DNA of 64,000 nt from Pantoea deleyi (GCF_022647325.1 NZ_CP071405.1:2914001-2978000), one strand, 5' to 3'. Shown: positions 27,889 to 39,099, numbered from the stretch's first letter. Notes: a model not told the origin generated them from the letters alone. Program-made: numbers and translations.

Positions 27889-29655
27889 TCAATGCGAGGC
27901 GGCCGTTTCATGTCCCCACGGCCAGATCCACGCCAGAATCATTTTTGGATAGTTACGTTTACGCGCTTTTTCCGCCGCTTCATCCCTGGCCCGGATCTGC
28001 TCCCCGGTCAGGTGCACGATCTGTCCCTTCGGCTGATAGTCGCTGGCTTTCACCGGCGAATGCGTCCTGATCCAGTCACGCAGGACCTGCGCATCGACGG
28101 CGCCGGTGTTGAGATAACCGGCATGATTGTCCAGTCGCGGATAGCCATCGCCGCCCGCCGCATTGAAGCTGTTTGTCGCCATGCGATAGTGCTGCGCGTC
28201 GTCGATCGGCTTACCGTTAATCGTGACGTTAGTGACCCCTTTTCCATCGGCAGTCAGACCGATGCCGGCAAACTGCGCATACCCACCGGAATCAGGCTGA
28301 ATATTCGCGACCACCGCCAGATAGCGTTTAATTTCCGCACCGGTCAGGCTGACCGACACCACCTGATTACCAAACGGCTGAACCTGCAGCAGATCGCGCC
28401 AGTTCAGCTTGCCCGATTTCAGCGAGGTGCGGATGCCTCCGCCGCTCATCACCCCGAAATCGGCTTTGGTGTGCGCCATCTGCGCCCGCAGGATCAGCTG
28501 ACCCAGACTGGTCTGCTGAAAGCGGACCTGCTCTTTCTCGCCGCTGAAGCTGCCATCGGCGCTGCCTACACTTTCGGTTAACTTCGCTTCGGCCCGTTTC
28601 TGGAACGGCATCAGCAGCTTCATCATGGCGGTATTCTTCGGGATCTCCTCCTGCCAGTTGAGCCAGGTTTCGCTGCCATCCGCATTCTTCACCGGATGCT
28701 TAAGGTTGACCGGCACCAGCTGATATGCCTCCAGCGACACCTCACCGTTGCGGAACGTGAAGTCGCCCCGCCCGACATATTTGCCCCACTTGTCGGCCTG
28801 CATGATCCAGATCCCGTTCTGCTTATCGGGCTGACACGGCTGGCCGGGCTGGTAATTTTTTACGCTGACGTTCTCTTTTTCCATGCAGACCGCGTCATGT
28901 GAATGCCCGCCGACGATCAGATTGATCGTGCCGGCCGGCAGGCTGCGCGCCAGGGTGACGTCATCGATGCCGTTGCTGCCGTGCTGGCCATCGTCATAGT
29001 GACCAAGATGGGTCAGTGCGACAATGACGTCCGGCTTCTCCGTCGCACGCAGTTCCTTCACCGCCTTCACCGCTTCGGCGACAGGATCGCGAAACTCCGT
29101 ATCTTTGAGGCCTGCGGGATTGGCGAGTTTTGCCGTGTCCGGCGTGATCAGCCCGACGACCGCAATCTTCAGCCCGAGACGGTTGAAGACGGCCCACGGC
29201 TTAAACAGACGCTGGCCGCTGCTTTTCTGATAAACGTTGGCGGCCAGCAGCGGGAAGCGCGCCCACTTCTCCTGCTTGCGCAGAACCGCAATCGGCTTGT
29301 CGAACTCATGATTGCCCAGCGTCATGGCATCGTAGCCAATCAGGTTCATCGCGCGGAAATCGGGTTCGGCATCCAGTTCGTCCGATTCCGGTACGCCCGT
29401 ATTCACATCACCGGCAGAGAGGATCAGGGCGCCCCCGCCTCTGGCCTGCACATCGTAGCGCATCGTATCCATCAGGGTTTTCTGCGCCGCCAGGCCATAT
29501 TCGCCCTGCTCGTTGAACCAGAAATGTCCGTGCTCATCATTGGTGTGCAGCAGGCTGAAGCGATAGGTGCGATCGGCCTCGGCGGCCTGTGATAACAGCG
29601 GCATCAGGGCCATCAGTAACGCCGCGCCCGCCCCTGTCCATTTTGAAAACAACAC
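27889..29655 (-). CDS. ushA: Periplasmic UDP-sugar hydrolase / 5'-nucleotidase
   Basis: A 588-residue exported enzyme that splits UDP-sugars and nucleotides for salvage. A signal peptide ends near L-S-Q-A-A. The metallophosphatase domain has H-T-N-D-E-H-G-H, G-D-V-N-T-G and G-N-H-E-F-D; the C-terminal domain has the substrate loop F-N-A-A-G-G-D-G-Y-P. The start is a GTG at 29655 with AAGGAG nearby. Compared with E. coli UshA (550 residues) there is an extra ~38-residue tail after P-K-G-Q, ending with a hydrophobic W-I-W-P-W-G segment. Confidence 0.94.
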   Translation of the reverse strand: MLFSKWTGAGAALLMALMPLLSQAAEADRTYRFSLLHTNDEHGHFWFNEQGEYGLAAQKTLMDTMRYDVQARGGGALILSAGDVNTGVPESDELDAEPDFRAMNLIGYDAMTLGNHEFDKPIAVLRKQEKWARFPLLAANVYQKSSGQRLFKPWAVFNRLGLKIAVVGLITPDTAKLANPAGLKDTEFRDPVAEAVKAVKELRATEKPDVIVALTHLGHYDDGQHGSNGIDDVTLARSLPAGTINLIVGGHSHDAVCMEKENVSVKNYQPGQPCQPDKQNGIWIMQADKWGKYVGRGDFTFRNGEVSLEAYQLVPVNLKHPVKNADGSETWLNWQEEIPKNTAMMKLLMPFQKRAEAKLTESVGSADGSFSGEKEQVRFQQTSLGQLILRAQMAHTKADFGVMSGGGIRTSLKSGKLNWRDLLQVQPFGNQVVSVSLTGAEIKRYLAVVANIQPDSGGYAQFAGIGLTADGKGVTNVTINGKPIDDAQHYRMATNSFNAAGGDGYPRLDNHAGYLNTGAVDAQVLRDWIRTHSPVKASDYQPKGQIVHLTGEQIRARDEAAEKARKRNYPKMILAWIWPWGHETAASH

Positions 29656-30183
29656 TGTGATTCTCCTTAATAACCGTCTGGCCCGATTTTCTGCCTCTTT
29701 GCCCCACTGTGTCGCACATTCCCCCGGCGAACTCAAGGCCAACTCGCGTTTGCGCTGCTGGAGAGAGGCGGCTTTTCATCGCTGATCCGGTTTTTCTGCC
29801 TATCAGGGCGCCCGTCAGGCCCCGTTTCCGAACGCCGGTTTCTGTCGAGGTGGCAGCGGCGGAGTGATACGAATGATGCTAATCGGTTGTTTACACCAGC
29901 AAAACGGCGGCTGACAGACTTTATCCTCGCGGCAGACGCATTTTCCGCGTAAACCGATCCGCTGCCGGGTCTTTAACGGGGGTAAGTTTTGTTTATCCGG
30001 CCCGGTTTAAACCGTCAAATCGGCCAATATTGTGGATAATGCGCTAAAACGCCCTTCCGATTGCACATCTCCCTTTTTTTACGATTTTTTGCAGCTATTC
30101 CCGCAAATTACACAGCGAAAGAATAGATTTTGCATTAAACTCGTTTGTTACAAGCGGATACATTTGCATACAAGGAGACAGGC
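29656..30183 (+). other. Long intergenic region between ushA and ybaL
   Basis: About 530 bases that contain the divergent promoters of ushA and ybaL but no supportable gene. The part from 29980 to 30180 is AT-rich. The E. coli gene fsr, which lies between ushA and ybaL there, is absent. Confidence 0.55.
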
Positions 30184-31878
30184 ATGCATCACACCACACC
30201 GTTGATCACCACCATTGTCGGAGCTTTGGTTCTGGCATTTCTCCTTGGGATGCTGGCAAATCGCCTGCGCATTTCGCCTCTGGTCGGCTACCTGATCGCG
30301 GGCGTGCTGGCCGGCCCGTTTACCCCCGGCTTTGTCGCCGATACCAATCTGGCCCCTGAACTGGCCGAGCTGGGCGTTATTCTGCTGATGTTCGGCGTCG
30401 GTCTGCACTTCTCGATGAAAGATCTGATGTCGGTAAAGTCGATCGCCATTCCCGGTGCCATCGCACAGATTGCGGTCGCGACGCTGCTGGGAATGGGGCT
30501 GTCATGGACGCTGGGCTGGTCATGGATGACCGGGCTGGTGTTTGGTCTCTGTCTCTCCACCGCCAGTACCGTGGTGTTGCTGCGCGCGTTAGAGGAGCGG
30601 CAGCTGATCGATAGCCAGCGCGGGCAGATTGCGATTGGCTGGCTGATTGTTGAAGATCTGGTGATGGTGCTGACGCTGGTGCTGCTGCCGGCGATTGCCG
30701 GCATGCTGGAACAGGGCAACGCCAGCGCCGGCCTGCTGGCCTGGGACCTGCTGTGGACCATCGGGAAAGTCGCGGCCTTTATGGTGCTGATGATGGTGGT
30801 AGGACGCCGCGCCGTACCCTGGATCCTGGCCCGCAGCGCCGCCACCGGTTCGCGTGAGCTGTTTACGCTGGCGGTGTTAGCGCTGGCGCTGGGTATCGCC
30901 TTTGGCGCGGTCGAGTTCTTCGATGTCTCATTCGCGCTGGGCGCGTTCTTCGCCGGTATGGTGCTGAACGAGTCAGAGCTGAGCCAGCGCGCCGCGCGCG
31001 ATACCCTGCCCCTGCGCGACGCCTTTGCCGTGCTCTTCTTCGTTTCGGTCGGCATGCTGTTCGACCCGGCGATCCTGGTGACGCAGCCGCTGGCCGTGCT
31101 GGGCGCGCTGGTGATTATCGTGGTCGGTAAGTCGGTCGCCGCCTGGCTGCTGGTGTCGCTGCTCGGCCACTCACGCCGTACCGCCCTGACTATCTCGGTC
31201 AGCCTGGCGCAGATTGGTGAGTTCGCCTTTATCCTGGCCGGTCTGGGTATCTCACTGGGCCTGCTGAGTGATGAGGGGCGCAACCTGGTGCTGGCCGCCG
31301 CCATCCTGTCGATCATGCTGAACCCGATCCTGTTTAGCCTGCTGGAGCGTTTCCTGACAAAAACCGAGAGCATGGAAGAGCAGACGCTGGAAGAGGCGAT
31401 CGAAGAGGAGAAGCAGATCCCGGTCGATTTCTGCAATCATGCGGTGATCGTAGGCTATGGCCGGGTGGGCAGCCTGATTGGTCAGAAACTGCTGGAGGCG
31501 AATGTCCCGCTGGTGGTGGTGGAAAACTCCCGTACCCGGGTTGAAGCGCTGCGCGAACGGGGCATCCGGGCGGTGCTGGGTAATGCCGCCCGCGCGGAGA
31601 CCATGGAGCTGGCACGGCTCGACTGCGCACGCTGGCTGCTGCTGACGATCCCGAATGGCTACGAAGCGGGTGAAGTGGTCACCGCCGCGCGGGAAAAACA
31701 TCCTGATATCGAGATTATCGCCCGGGCTCATTATGATGACGAAGTGGAGTACATCATGGAACGCGGCGCGACCCGCGTCGTGATGGGCGAGCGTGAGATT
31801 GCCAGCAGTATGCTGCAGATCCTGCAGGATGAGATGACGCAGGGCGAGGATTTACAGCCCTGCGAGGTGGTGCGCTGA
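30184..31878 (+). CDS. ybaL: Kef-type cation/proton antiporter YbaL
   Basis: A 564-residue protein of the CPA2 antiporter family: 12 or so helices in residues 1-385, then a cytoplasmic RCK/TrkA-N domain with the nucleotide-binding G-Y-G-R-V-G (about residues 425-430). Such proteins exchange K+ or Na+ for protons under nucleotide control. The ATG at 30184 has AAGGAG upstream; the longer frame does not. Partner genes such as kefG are not present. Confidence 0.92.
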   Translation: MHHTTPLITTIVGALVLAFLLGMLANRLRISPLVGYLIAGVLAGPFTPGFVADTNLAPELAELGVILLMFGVGLHFSMKDLMSVKSIAIPGAIAQIAVATLLGMGLSWTLGWSWMTGLVFGLCLSTASTVVLLRALEERQLIDSQRGQIAIGWLIVEDLVMVLTLVLLPAIAGMLEQGNASAGLLAWDLLWTIGKVAAFMVLMMVVGRRAVPWILARSAATGSRELFTLAVLALALGIAFGAVEFFDVSFALGAFFAGMVLNESELSQRAARDTLPLRDAFAVLFFVSVGMLFDPAILVTQPLAVLGALVIIVVGKSVAAWLLVSLLGHSRRTALTISVSLAQIGEFAFILAGLGISLGLLSDEGRNLVLAAAILSIMLNPILFSLLERFLTKTESMEEQTLEEAIEEEKQIPVDFCNHAVIVGYGRVGSLIGQKLLEANVPLVVVENSRTRVEALRERGIRAVLGNAARAETMELARLDCARWLLLTIPNGYEAGEVVTAAREKHPDIEIIARAHYDDEVEYIMERGATRVVMGEREIASSMLQILQDEMTQGEDLQPCEVVR

Positions 31879-31922
31879 TCCCTGTTCAGCAGAGCCTGGC
31901 TGGCTGCTGATGGTTTCCTGTG

Positions 31923-31951
31923 AGGCCCTTCTGCTGAGAAGGGCCTTTTTT
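31923..31951 (+). terminator. Terminator of ybaL
   Basis: A 10-bp stem AGGCCCTTCT/AGAAGGGCCT with GCTG loop followed by a T run (TTTTTTAT). Confidence 0.88.
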
Positions 31952-31970
31952 ATCGCCTTAAGGCCAGGCG

Positions 31971-33272
31971 CTACCGATCCCAGTAAGACTCTTCGAGGCT
32001 GTCTTCCCGCTCCGGCAGGCCGCGGGTTAAACGCGGCGAGTGCTGGTTCAGCACCTGATAGCTGACACGGTTAGCATACTTACAGACCTGCGCCAGCGAC
32101 GAGTAGGTCAGGTAAGGCCGCGCATGTTTGCTGGAGTTAGGCACGTTGAGGCTATGATAGTTATTGGCGGTAATGTCATGCAGCAACGCTGCCAGCGCGC
32201 CATCGCCGGCGCCGTTGGTGTTCATGATCTTTTCCGGCCCGCCCATGTAAGGCGCGATATGCGAGAAGACGCGCAGCGGCTGCTGGCAATCCTGCTGGCG
32301 CATTACCCGGCTGAACTCATACTGGTTAAATTCCGCAATCGCACCCGGCAGCAGCGGATGATTGGTTTTGCGTTTGAACTCGTCTTCGGTGTAGCCCGCC
32401 ATATAAAGACCGATTGGGCCTGCGGTGCAGAGCACCAGATCGACCCAGTCCAGCGCCATGTTGGACGCGAGCAGCGGATCGGCCTCGCCGGTCAGCGCCA
32501 GCGCCTCCTCTTCGTTCATCGCCACGATGCTGACGTGTTCACGCAGGAAGTCGCGCCAGAACTGAGGATTGTCAGCGATGACGTGCTTGGTGCCCAGCGT
32601 CAGGACGACCGGCACGTTGTGACGTTTGGCATACTCAATTGCCTTCAGCGTCGCCTGCGGCATCGGCTCCCCTTCGGCACAGCGCACCAGGTAAGAGGTC
32701 AGCACCAGCGCAGAGGCACCGGCAATCACCGCTTCCGGCACGTTATCCGGATGCAGCTGATTCATCTGGCCGGGACTGATCGCAAAGGTTCGCTCGCCAT
32801 GTTCGCCAATCAGCGTAAAGCAGCGGCCAATCGCGCCGTCAACGCCCTGCAGATGGTTAAGATCGACCCGGCTGGAGGTGTTGCAGAGGTAGCGATAGGC
32901 GTAACCGCCGATCTGAATGTTGTTGCACATTACGCCCAGCAGCACCGAACGGTCATCGGCCAGCACTGAGAAGTTGTGCAGCGTGTTACCGATGGTGCCA
33001 CCGGCAAACTGGTGCGTGATCAGCGCGTCGCGCATCAGCTCACTGTACAACGCTTCCGCGACATCATTTTCGATAACCAGCGAGTGCCCGGCGCTCAGGC
33101 CATAGCGGGCGAGAAAAGCGTCATCGACTCTGGCTTCAATATCGACCAGCGTCTGATCGATACCCACCACCCAGCTGCCTGCGTCAACGTCGTGCTGAAT
33201 AGGCTGTAACAGGGGGTCGCGGGCGCTGACGGGAAAGTAATGTTTGGATTTGCGTTTGCCGGGAAATTTCAT
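31971..33272 (-). CDS. gsk: Inosine-guanosine kinase
   Basis: A 433-residue PfkB-family kinase phosphorylating inosine and guanosine with ATP in purine salvage. The start M-K-F-P-G-K-R-K-S-K-H-Y-F-P-V matches E. coli. The C-terminal G-A-G-D-G-A motif with the catalytic Asp is at about residue 355. In E. coli aes lies between gsk and hemH; here the two are 57 bases apart. Confidence 0.96.
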   Translation of the reverse strand: MKFPGKRKSKHYFPVSARDPLLQPIQHDVDAGSWVVGIDQTLVDIEARVDDAFLARYGLSAGHSLVIENDVAEALYSELMRDALITHQFAGGTIGNTLHNFSVLADDRSVLLGVMCNNIQIGGYAYRYLCNTSSRVDLNHLQGVDGAIGRCFTLIGEHGERTFAISPGQMNQLHPDNVPEAVIAGASALVLTSYLVRCAEGEPMPQATLKAIEYAKRHNVPVVLTLGTKHVIADNPQFWRDFLREHVSIVAMNEEEALALTGEADPLLASNMALDWVDLVLCTAGPIGLYMAGYTEDEFKRKTNHPLLPGAIAEFNQYEFSRVMRQQDCQQPLRVFSHIAPYMGGPEKIMNTNGAGDGALAALLHDITANNYHSLNVPNSSKHARPYLTYSSLAQVCKYANRVSYQVLNQHSPRLTRGLPEREDSLEESYWDR

Positions 33273-33329
33273 CGGGAGGTGCCGTCTGGATAACAGGCGG
33301 AGAATGATACCACACTCTCCGCCCTGGCT

Positions 33330-34289
33330 TTAACGGCGCGCGTTAACCAGTTGCACCATCATATCGATATGCGCCTCATCGGCGTTCAGCGCGGGGATAT
33401 ACTCAAATTTTTCGCCGCCAGCGTGCATAAAGATTTCACAGTTTTCACCGCTGATCTCTTCCAGCGTCTCCAGACAGTCTGAGGAGAAGCCCGGACTCAT
33501 CACCTGCACATGCTTTATCCCTTTGCCCGGCAGACTCTCCATGGTTTTGTCGGTATAGGGCATCAGCCACGGCTCACGGCCAAAGCGCGACTGGAAAGTC
33601 ATCATGTACTGATCGTCGCGCAGACCCAGGGCTTTGACCAGGGCCGCCGTCGTGTCGGCGCAGCGCTGCGGATAGTCGTCGCCTTCGTTGGCAAAGCGCT
33701 GTGGAATGCCGTGGAACGACAGAACCAGCAGGTCGGGCTGACCATGCTTTTCAAAAGATCGCTCTACCGTCGCTTTCAGCGCGGCGATATAGGCCGGATG
33801 TTCGGCGTAGTCACGAATGAACTGCACGTCGGGCAGCGAACGGTAACCTCTGAAGACGGTTGTCAGCCCATCCCATACGGCCGCCACGGTGGAGCAGGAG
33901 AACTGCGGATAGAGCGGCAGCACAATCAGGCGGGTGACGCCCTGCGCCATCAGCTTATCGACCGCGCTTTTCAGGCTCGGGTTGCCGTAGCTCATGCCCA
34001 GTTCGACGGGCATATCGACGCGCGCCGCCAGAGCATCGCGCTGACGCTGGCTGTAAACCAGCAGCGGTGAGCCGCCTTCCATCCAGACCGAGGCGTAGAG
34101 CTTCGAGACGCGCGGCGAGCGAAACGGCAGAATCACCGCATTGAGCACCGGCCACCAGAGCCAGCGCGGCGCATCGACCACGCGCGGATCGCTTAAAAAC
34201 TGTTTGAGATAGCGTTTAACTGCAGGTGTGGTTGGGGCGTCTGGCGTACCTAAATTAACCAGTAACACGCCGGGCTTATCTTGCCTCAT
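33330..34289 (-). CDS. hemH: Ferrochelatase
   Basis: A 319-residue enzyme that inserts Fe2+ into protoporphyrin IX, the last step of haem synthesis, at the inner membrane. L-L-V-N-L-G-T-P (9-16), the catalytic-region L-S-F-H-G-I-P (His near 194) and [14 protein letters not shown] are conserved. It follows adk, with a terminator-like hairpin between them, as in E. coli. Confidence 0.97.
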   Translation of the reverse strand: MRQDKPGVLLVNLGTPDAPTTPAVKRYLKQFLSDPRVVDAPRWLWWPVLNAVILPFRSPRVSKLYASVWMEGGSPLLVYSQRQRDALAARVDMPVELGMSYGNPSLKSAVDKLMAQGVTRLIVLPLYPQFSCSTVAAVWDGLTTVFRGYRSLPDVQFIRDYAEHPAYIAALKATVERSFEKHGQPDLLVLSFHGIPQRFANEGDDYPQRCADTTAALVKALGLRDDQYMMTFQSRFGREPWLMPYTDKTMESLPGKGIKHVQVMSPGFSSDCLETLEEISGENCEIFMHAGGEKFEYIPALNADEAHIDMMVQLVNARR

Positions 34290-34374
34290 TTGAGTTCCTT
34301 GATGACTACGGAGATGCGTGAAAACAGGGAAATTGTAGCGGAATTAGTGGGAGGTAAAAGCAATTACTGCAAAA

Positions 34375-34395
34375 GGGGCCGGTAATCCCGGCCCC
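34375..34395 (-). terminator. Terminator of adk
   Basis: An 8-bp stem GGGGCCGG/CCGGCCCC with a 5-base loop; read leftwards it is followed by TTTTGCAG. It lies eight bases after the adk stop. Confidence 0.75.
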
Positions 34396-34402
34396 ATCGC
34401 GC

Positions 34403-35077
<675 letters not shown>

Positions 35078-35161
35078 CTATCTTCGAAGCGGAAGAACAT
35101 ACCATTATGACCCGCGCATCACAAGGAAGCGCGCGGATTGGGCCGGGCAATCTGGCGGGAT

Positions 35162-36037
35162 TCAGCGTCCTGAACCGGGTCCGCCGGGTCTGCCCGCCGC
35201 TTTTTCAGATTTACCGCCTGCGCCGAGCAGGAACTGCAGCCGCCGGCTCAGCTGATGCGTCATATTCACACTTTTTTTGCCGCTGCCGCGCACGTTCGCA
35301 TTGAGTTGCAGCCGGGAGTGCTGCGGCCATTTCACCACATCGTCAGCATCTGACAGCGTCGAAATCAGGGCGGCCGGTACGTTAAAGCTGGCAAACGGCA
35401 GGCCGGGCTGATGCGAGGAGCTGAGCGGCAGCGGGCCGGAGAGCGAGAGCGCATCGACGGTTGCGGCGTTGTAAGGCCGCCACTGCGGATCGCGGATGCG
35501 CTGCAGCGCCTGCCGGATTGCCGTCAGCGTCAGCCCCTGCTCAAACAGCCGCAGTTCGCTGCGCACCAGGGTGCTGAAGTCATAGGTGCGTAACGCCACC
35601 AGCACCAGATCGCTGCAGATCTCCGCGTGGCGATCCAGCCGGGTCACAAACAGATGCGCTTCCTCGATCAGCCTCTGATGCAGCACGCTGGCAAAGCTCT
35701 CGCTGGCCTCCGTCACACCCTGGTTCTGGCAGTCGCGCAGCGGACGCACCCGCCCGTTCGGCAGTTCGACGTGCGGCACCAGCATGATGCTGCCCGCAAT
35801 CAGCGGCACCGCTGGCAGGGTAGTCAGTTCAGTTATCGGAAAACGCGAGGCGTAACGCTGCTGGTTGCGCGCCTGCTCCTGCCGCAGAAACAGCTGAGAA
35901 AGCAGAACTTTCGCCACATGCAGCGAAGGCGCAAAGAAGAGGTCAAACGGCTCCAGATTGTAGAAGCGGGAAAGCGCCAGCCGTAACCGATGGCGCGCCT
36001 CTGCTGACGTTTCAGAGGATAGAGGATCGTGTGCCAT
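35162..36037 (-). CDS. Unrecognised protein divergent from a LysR regulator
   Basis: A 291-residue protein that I cannot place in a family. It is mostly helical in look with L-R-L-A-L-S-R-F-Y-N-L-E near residue 20, no signal peptide and no clear membrane helix. The last 20 residues are Gly/Lys/Arg-rich (disordered). The ATG at 36037 was preferred to 36067 because a GAGA site precedes it. It sits alone between adk and a divergent LysR gene, in a position occupied by nothing in E. coli between adk and htpG, so it is a lineage-specific insertion. Confidence 0.6.
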   Translation of the reverse strand: MAHDPLSSETSAEARHRLRLALSRFYNLEPFDLFFAPSLHVAKVLLSQLFLRQEQARNQQRYASRFPITELTTLPAVPLIAGSIMLVPHVELPNGRVRPLRDCQNQGVTEASESFASVLHQRLIEEAHLFVTRLDRHAEICSDLVLVALRTYDFSTLVRSELRLFEQGLTLTAIRQALQRIRDPQWRPYNAATVDALSLSGPLPLSSSHQPGLPFASFNVPAALISTLSDADDVVKWPQHSRLQLNANVRGSGKKSVNMTHQLSRRLQFLLGAGGKSEKAAGRPGGPGSGR

Positions 36038-36224
36038 GGCTGTCTCGCTTTGGTAAGGGTGCGGCATGAGCGCTGGTTAAGCGAGGCGGAATATCCATGA
36101 AAAATCACAGATATAAGGCTGAGTCAACCCGCCAGAATTTGCCCTGTAGAGTAGGTCAATGCGGCTGGACTTTAAAATGATATAAACTGACAATCCCTGT
36201 TAGTTTTTTGCACAGGGGATCAGG

Positions 36225-37094
36225 ATGAACGGTTTGCCGCCACTGAGGGCACTGCACTATTTTCACCAGGCGGCCTTACACTGCAGTTTTAGCGTGGCGG
36301 CTGTCCATCTGCATGTCACACACAGCGCCATCAGTCATCAGATCCGTCAGCTCGAGAGCTGGATGGGCAAACCGCTCTTTGTGCGCAGCAATGGCCGCGT
36401 CAGACTCACCGCCCACGGCGATCGGCTGCTGCTGAGCTGTCAGCAGGCCTTCAGCGAATTGCGCAGCAGCTGCGAACAGATCCGGACCGGGCTGCTTGAG
36501 CAGATTCGCATCTCCTGTCCCCCCAGCTTTTTATCGCAATGGCTGATCCCGCGTATCGCCACCTTTTATCAGCGCTATCCGGAGATCGACGTTCACTTTC
36601 AGCCGCTGGCAGAGGTGGCGCAGCTGCACAGCGAACATGTGGATGTGCTGATCCTGAGCCAGCGTGAGCCACCCGATGCCGACATTGACGCGACCCTGGT
36701 CAGCGAAGAGGAGATTGGCCCGCTCTGCGCCCCGCACTTTGCCTCGCAGCTGCGCGCGGGCAGCGATCTGGGGCGAATGCCCCTGCTGCATGCAGATACC
36801 CGGCGGCACGCCTGGTCGGAGTGGGCAGAAAGAACGGGAAGCCGTGGTCAGTTTGACGGCGGACAGCATTTTGAGACGCTGACGCTGGGTATTCAGGCTG
36901 CGCGAAGTGGTCTTGGGATCCTGATGGCACCGCGTCTGCTGGTACGCCGGGAGCTGGAGGAGGGAACGCTGCTGGCCCCGTTAGGGTTTGTGCGTGTGGA
37001 GCGCGCCACCTGGATGATGACAAAGCAGAACCGCCGTCACGACAGGGAGATCAGCCTGTTTCGCGCCTGGCTGCTGGATGCCGCGCAGCCATAA
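36225..37094 (+). CDS. LysR-family regulator (GcvA-like)
   Basis: A 289-residue LysR protein of the GcvA/AmpR subgroup. The helix-turn-helix is at about 18-40 (S-F-S-V-A-A-V-H-L-H-V-T-H-S-A-I-S-H-Q-I). The C-terminal domain has S-G-L-G-I-L-M-A-P-R-L-L-V-R-R. Divergent from the unknown gene at 35162-36037 with 187 bases between, so that gene is its likely target. Confidence 0.85.
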   Translation: MNGLPPLRALHYFHQAALHCSFSVAAVHLHVTHSAISHQIRQLESWMGKPLFVRSNGRVRLTAHGDRLLLSCQQAFSELRSSCEQIRTGLLEQIRISCPPSFLSQWLIPRIATFYQRYPEIDVHFQPLAEVAQLHSEHVDVLILSQREPPDADIDATLVSEEEIGPLCAPHFASQLRAGSDLGRMPLLHADTRRHAWSEWAERTGSRGQFDGGQHFETLTLGIQAARSGLGILMAPRLLVRRELEEGTLLAPLGFVRVERATWMMTKQNRRHDREISLFRAWLLDAAQP

Positions 37095-37095
37095 A

Positions 37096-37123
37096 AAAAG
37101 CCGGTGAATCTCACCGGCTTTTT
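37096..37123. terminator. Bidirectional terminator between the LysR gene and htpG
   Basis: Stem AAAAAGCCGGTGA/TCACCGGCTTTTT with a three-base loop, flanked by A and T runs; it can end both converging transcripts. Confidence 0.92.
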
Positions 37124-37127
37124 CGCA

Positions 37128-39002
37128 TCAGGCCGTCAGCAGCTGGTTCATGCGACGGATAAACTGGTTAGGATCGTCCAGGGTGCCGCGCTCAGCCAGC
37201 AGCGCCTGATCCAGCAGCAGCTCGATCCACTCGCCGAAGCGTGCTTCATCCTGCGTATCCGCTACGCGTTTCACCAGCGGGTGATCCGGGTTGATTTCAA
37301 ACAGATACTTCACTTCCGGCACTTCCTGTCCGGCCGCCGCAAACAGCTTCGCCATCTGGGTGGTCATCTCGTTGGCATCGGTGGTGACGATGGCAGGCGT
37401 GTCGGTCAGACGATGCGTCAGACGCACCTCTTTCACGCGCTCGCCCAGCAGGTTTTTCACCCGCTCAACAAACGGCTCCAGCGCCTTTTCTGCCTCTTTC
37501 TGCTCCTCAGTCTCTTCGTCCGCCAGCTTGCTCAGCGATTCATCCGCCTTGCTGACCGACTGGAACGCTTTGCCGTCGAACTCGGTGAGGTAGCTCATCA
37601 TCCATTCGTCGATGCGATCGGAGAGCAGCAGAACTTCAATGCCTTTTTTGCGGAACAGCTCCAGGTGCGGGCTGCTCTTCGCAGCGGCATAGCTGTCCGC
37701 GGTGATGTAGTAAATCTTCTCCTGACCTTCCACCATGCGGCTGACGTAATCTTCCAGCGAAATGGTCTGCGCCGCGCCCTCGCTCTGGGTGGTCGCGAAA
37801 CGCAGCAGCTTCGCGATCGCTTCCTGGTTGGCGTGATCTTCTGCCGGGCCCTCTTTCAGCACCAGACCAAACTCTTTCCAGAAGGTCTGGTATTTTTCGC
37901 TGTCATCTTTCGCCAGTTTTTCCAGCATCTGCAGGGTGCGCTTAGTCAGCGCGCCGCGCAGACTCTGGGTCACCCGGCTGTCCTGCAGGATTTCACGGGA
38001 GACGTTCAGCGGCAGATCGTTGGAGTCAATCAGGCCACGCACGAAGCGCAGGTAGTTCGGCATAAACTGCTCGGCGTCATCCATGATAAAGACGCGCTGA
38101 ACATAGAGTTTCAGGCCATGTTTATGATCGCGGTTCCACATATCGAACGGGGCGCGCGCCGGAATGTAGAGCAGGCTGGTGTACTCCTGCTTGCCTTCCA
38201 CGCGGTTGTGGCTCCAGGCGACCGGGTCGCTGAAGTCGTGCGCGATATGCTTGTAGAACTCGTTGTACTCTTCATCACTGATGTCAGATTTGTTGCGGGT
38301 CCACAGCGCCTGAGCTTTGTTGATTTTCTCCCAGTGCGTGCCCTCGCCCTCTTCATCTTTGGCTTCGATCTCTACCGGCAGCGCGATGTGATCGGAGTAT
38401 TTGCTGATGATGTTGCGGACGCGCCAGGCATCCAGGAACTCATCTTCGCCTTCGCGCAGATGCAGGGTGATTTCGGTGCCGCGATCGGCCTTCTCGATCT
38501 CAGCCAGGGTATATTCGCCCTCGCCCGCCGACTCCCAGAACACCCCTTCATCGGCGGCTGCGCCTGCGGCACGGGTGCGCACGGTAACTTTGTCCGCCAC
38601 GATAAAGGCGGAGTAGAAACCCACACCGAACTGGCCGATCAGCTGGCTGTCTTTAGCCTGATCGGAGCCCAGGGATTCCAGGAAGGATTTGGTGCCCGAT
38701 TTGGCGATAGTGCCGAGGTTCTCGATGACCTCGTCGCGACGCATACCGATACCGTTGTCGCTGAGCGTCAGGGTACGGTTGTCCTTATCAACAGAGAGAC
38801 GCACGCGCAGCTCGCCGTCACCTTCATAGAGGCTGGCATCGGACAGTGCGCGGAAGCGCAGCTTGTCTGCCGCATCCGAGGCGTTGGAGATCAGCTCACG
38901 CAGGAAAATCTCTTTGTTTGAATAGAGAGAATGGATCATCAGGTGCAGAAGTTGTTTTACTTCCGACTGAAAGCCACGGGTCTCTTGTCCTTTCATGGTC
39001 AT
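37128..39002 (-). CDS. htpG: Hsp90-family chaperone HtpG
   Basis: A 624-residue molecular chaperone, same length as E. coli. The ATP-binding domain has [12 protein letters not shown] (about 29-40), L-S-D-N-G-I-G-M and [11 protein letters not shown]. Works as a cytosolic dimer with DnaK. A clear sigma-32 promoter lies just upstream (39043-39070). Confidence 0.98.
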   Translation of the reverse strand: MTMKGQETRGFQSEVKQLLHLMIHSLYSNKEIFLRELISNASDAADKLRFRALSDASLYEGDGELRVRLSVDKDNRTLTLSDNGIGMRRDEVIENLGTIAKSGTKSFLESLGSDQAKDSQLIGQFGVGFYSAFIVADKVTVRTRAAGAAADEGVFWESAGEGEYTLAEIEKADRGTEITLHLREGEDEFLDAWRVRNIISKYSDHIALPVEIEAKDEEGEGTHWEKINKAQALWTRNKSDISDEEYNEFYKHIAHDFSDPVAWSHNRVEGKQEYTSLLYIPARAPFDMWNRDHKHGLKLYVQRVFIMDDAEQFMPNYLRFVRGLIDSNDLPLNVSREILQDSRVTQSLRGALTKRTLQMLEKLAKDDSEKYQTFWKEFGLVLKEGPAEDHANQEAIAKLLRFATTQSEGAAQTISLEDYVSRMVEGQEKIYYITADSYAAAKSSPHLELFRKKGIEVLLLSDRIDEWMMSYLTEFDGKAFQSVSKADESLSKLADEETEEQKEAEKALEPFVERVKNLLGERVKEVRLTHRLTDTPAIVTTDANEMTTQMAKLFAAAGQEVPEVKYLFEINPDHPLVKRVADTQDEARFGEWIELLLDQALLAERGTLDDPNQFIRRMNQLLTA

Positions 39003-39042
39003 TGCTACCTCAACAAAACAGGTTGAACAAACGTTGAGGTTG

Positions 39043-39070
39043 ATGTGGGGATGACGGAGAGATTTTCAAG
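39043..39070 (-). promoter_or_regulatory. Heat-shock (sigma-32) promoter of htpG
   Basis: On the minus strand, CTTGAAA (39070-39064) and CCCCACAT (39050-39043) are 13 bases apart, matching the RpoH consensus CTTGAAA-N11-16-CCCCATNT. Confidence 0.88.
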
Positions 39071-39099
39071 CCGGTGTCTGTCACAACACCGGCAAGTGC

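Noticed and set aside
37104..38921. A 605-codon open frame on the plus strand
   Set aside because: It is antisense to htpG, whose motifs are complete. Long shadow frames are expected in GC-rich genes.
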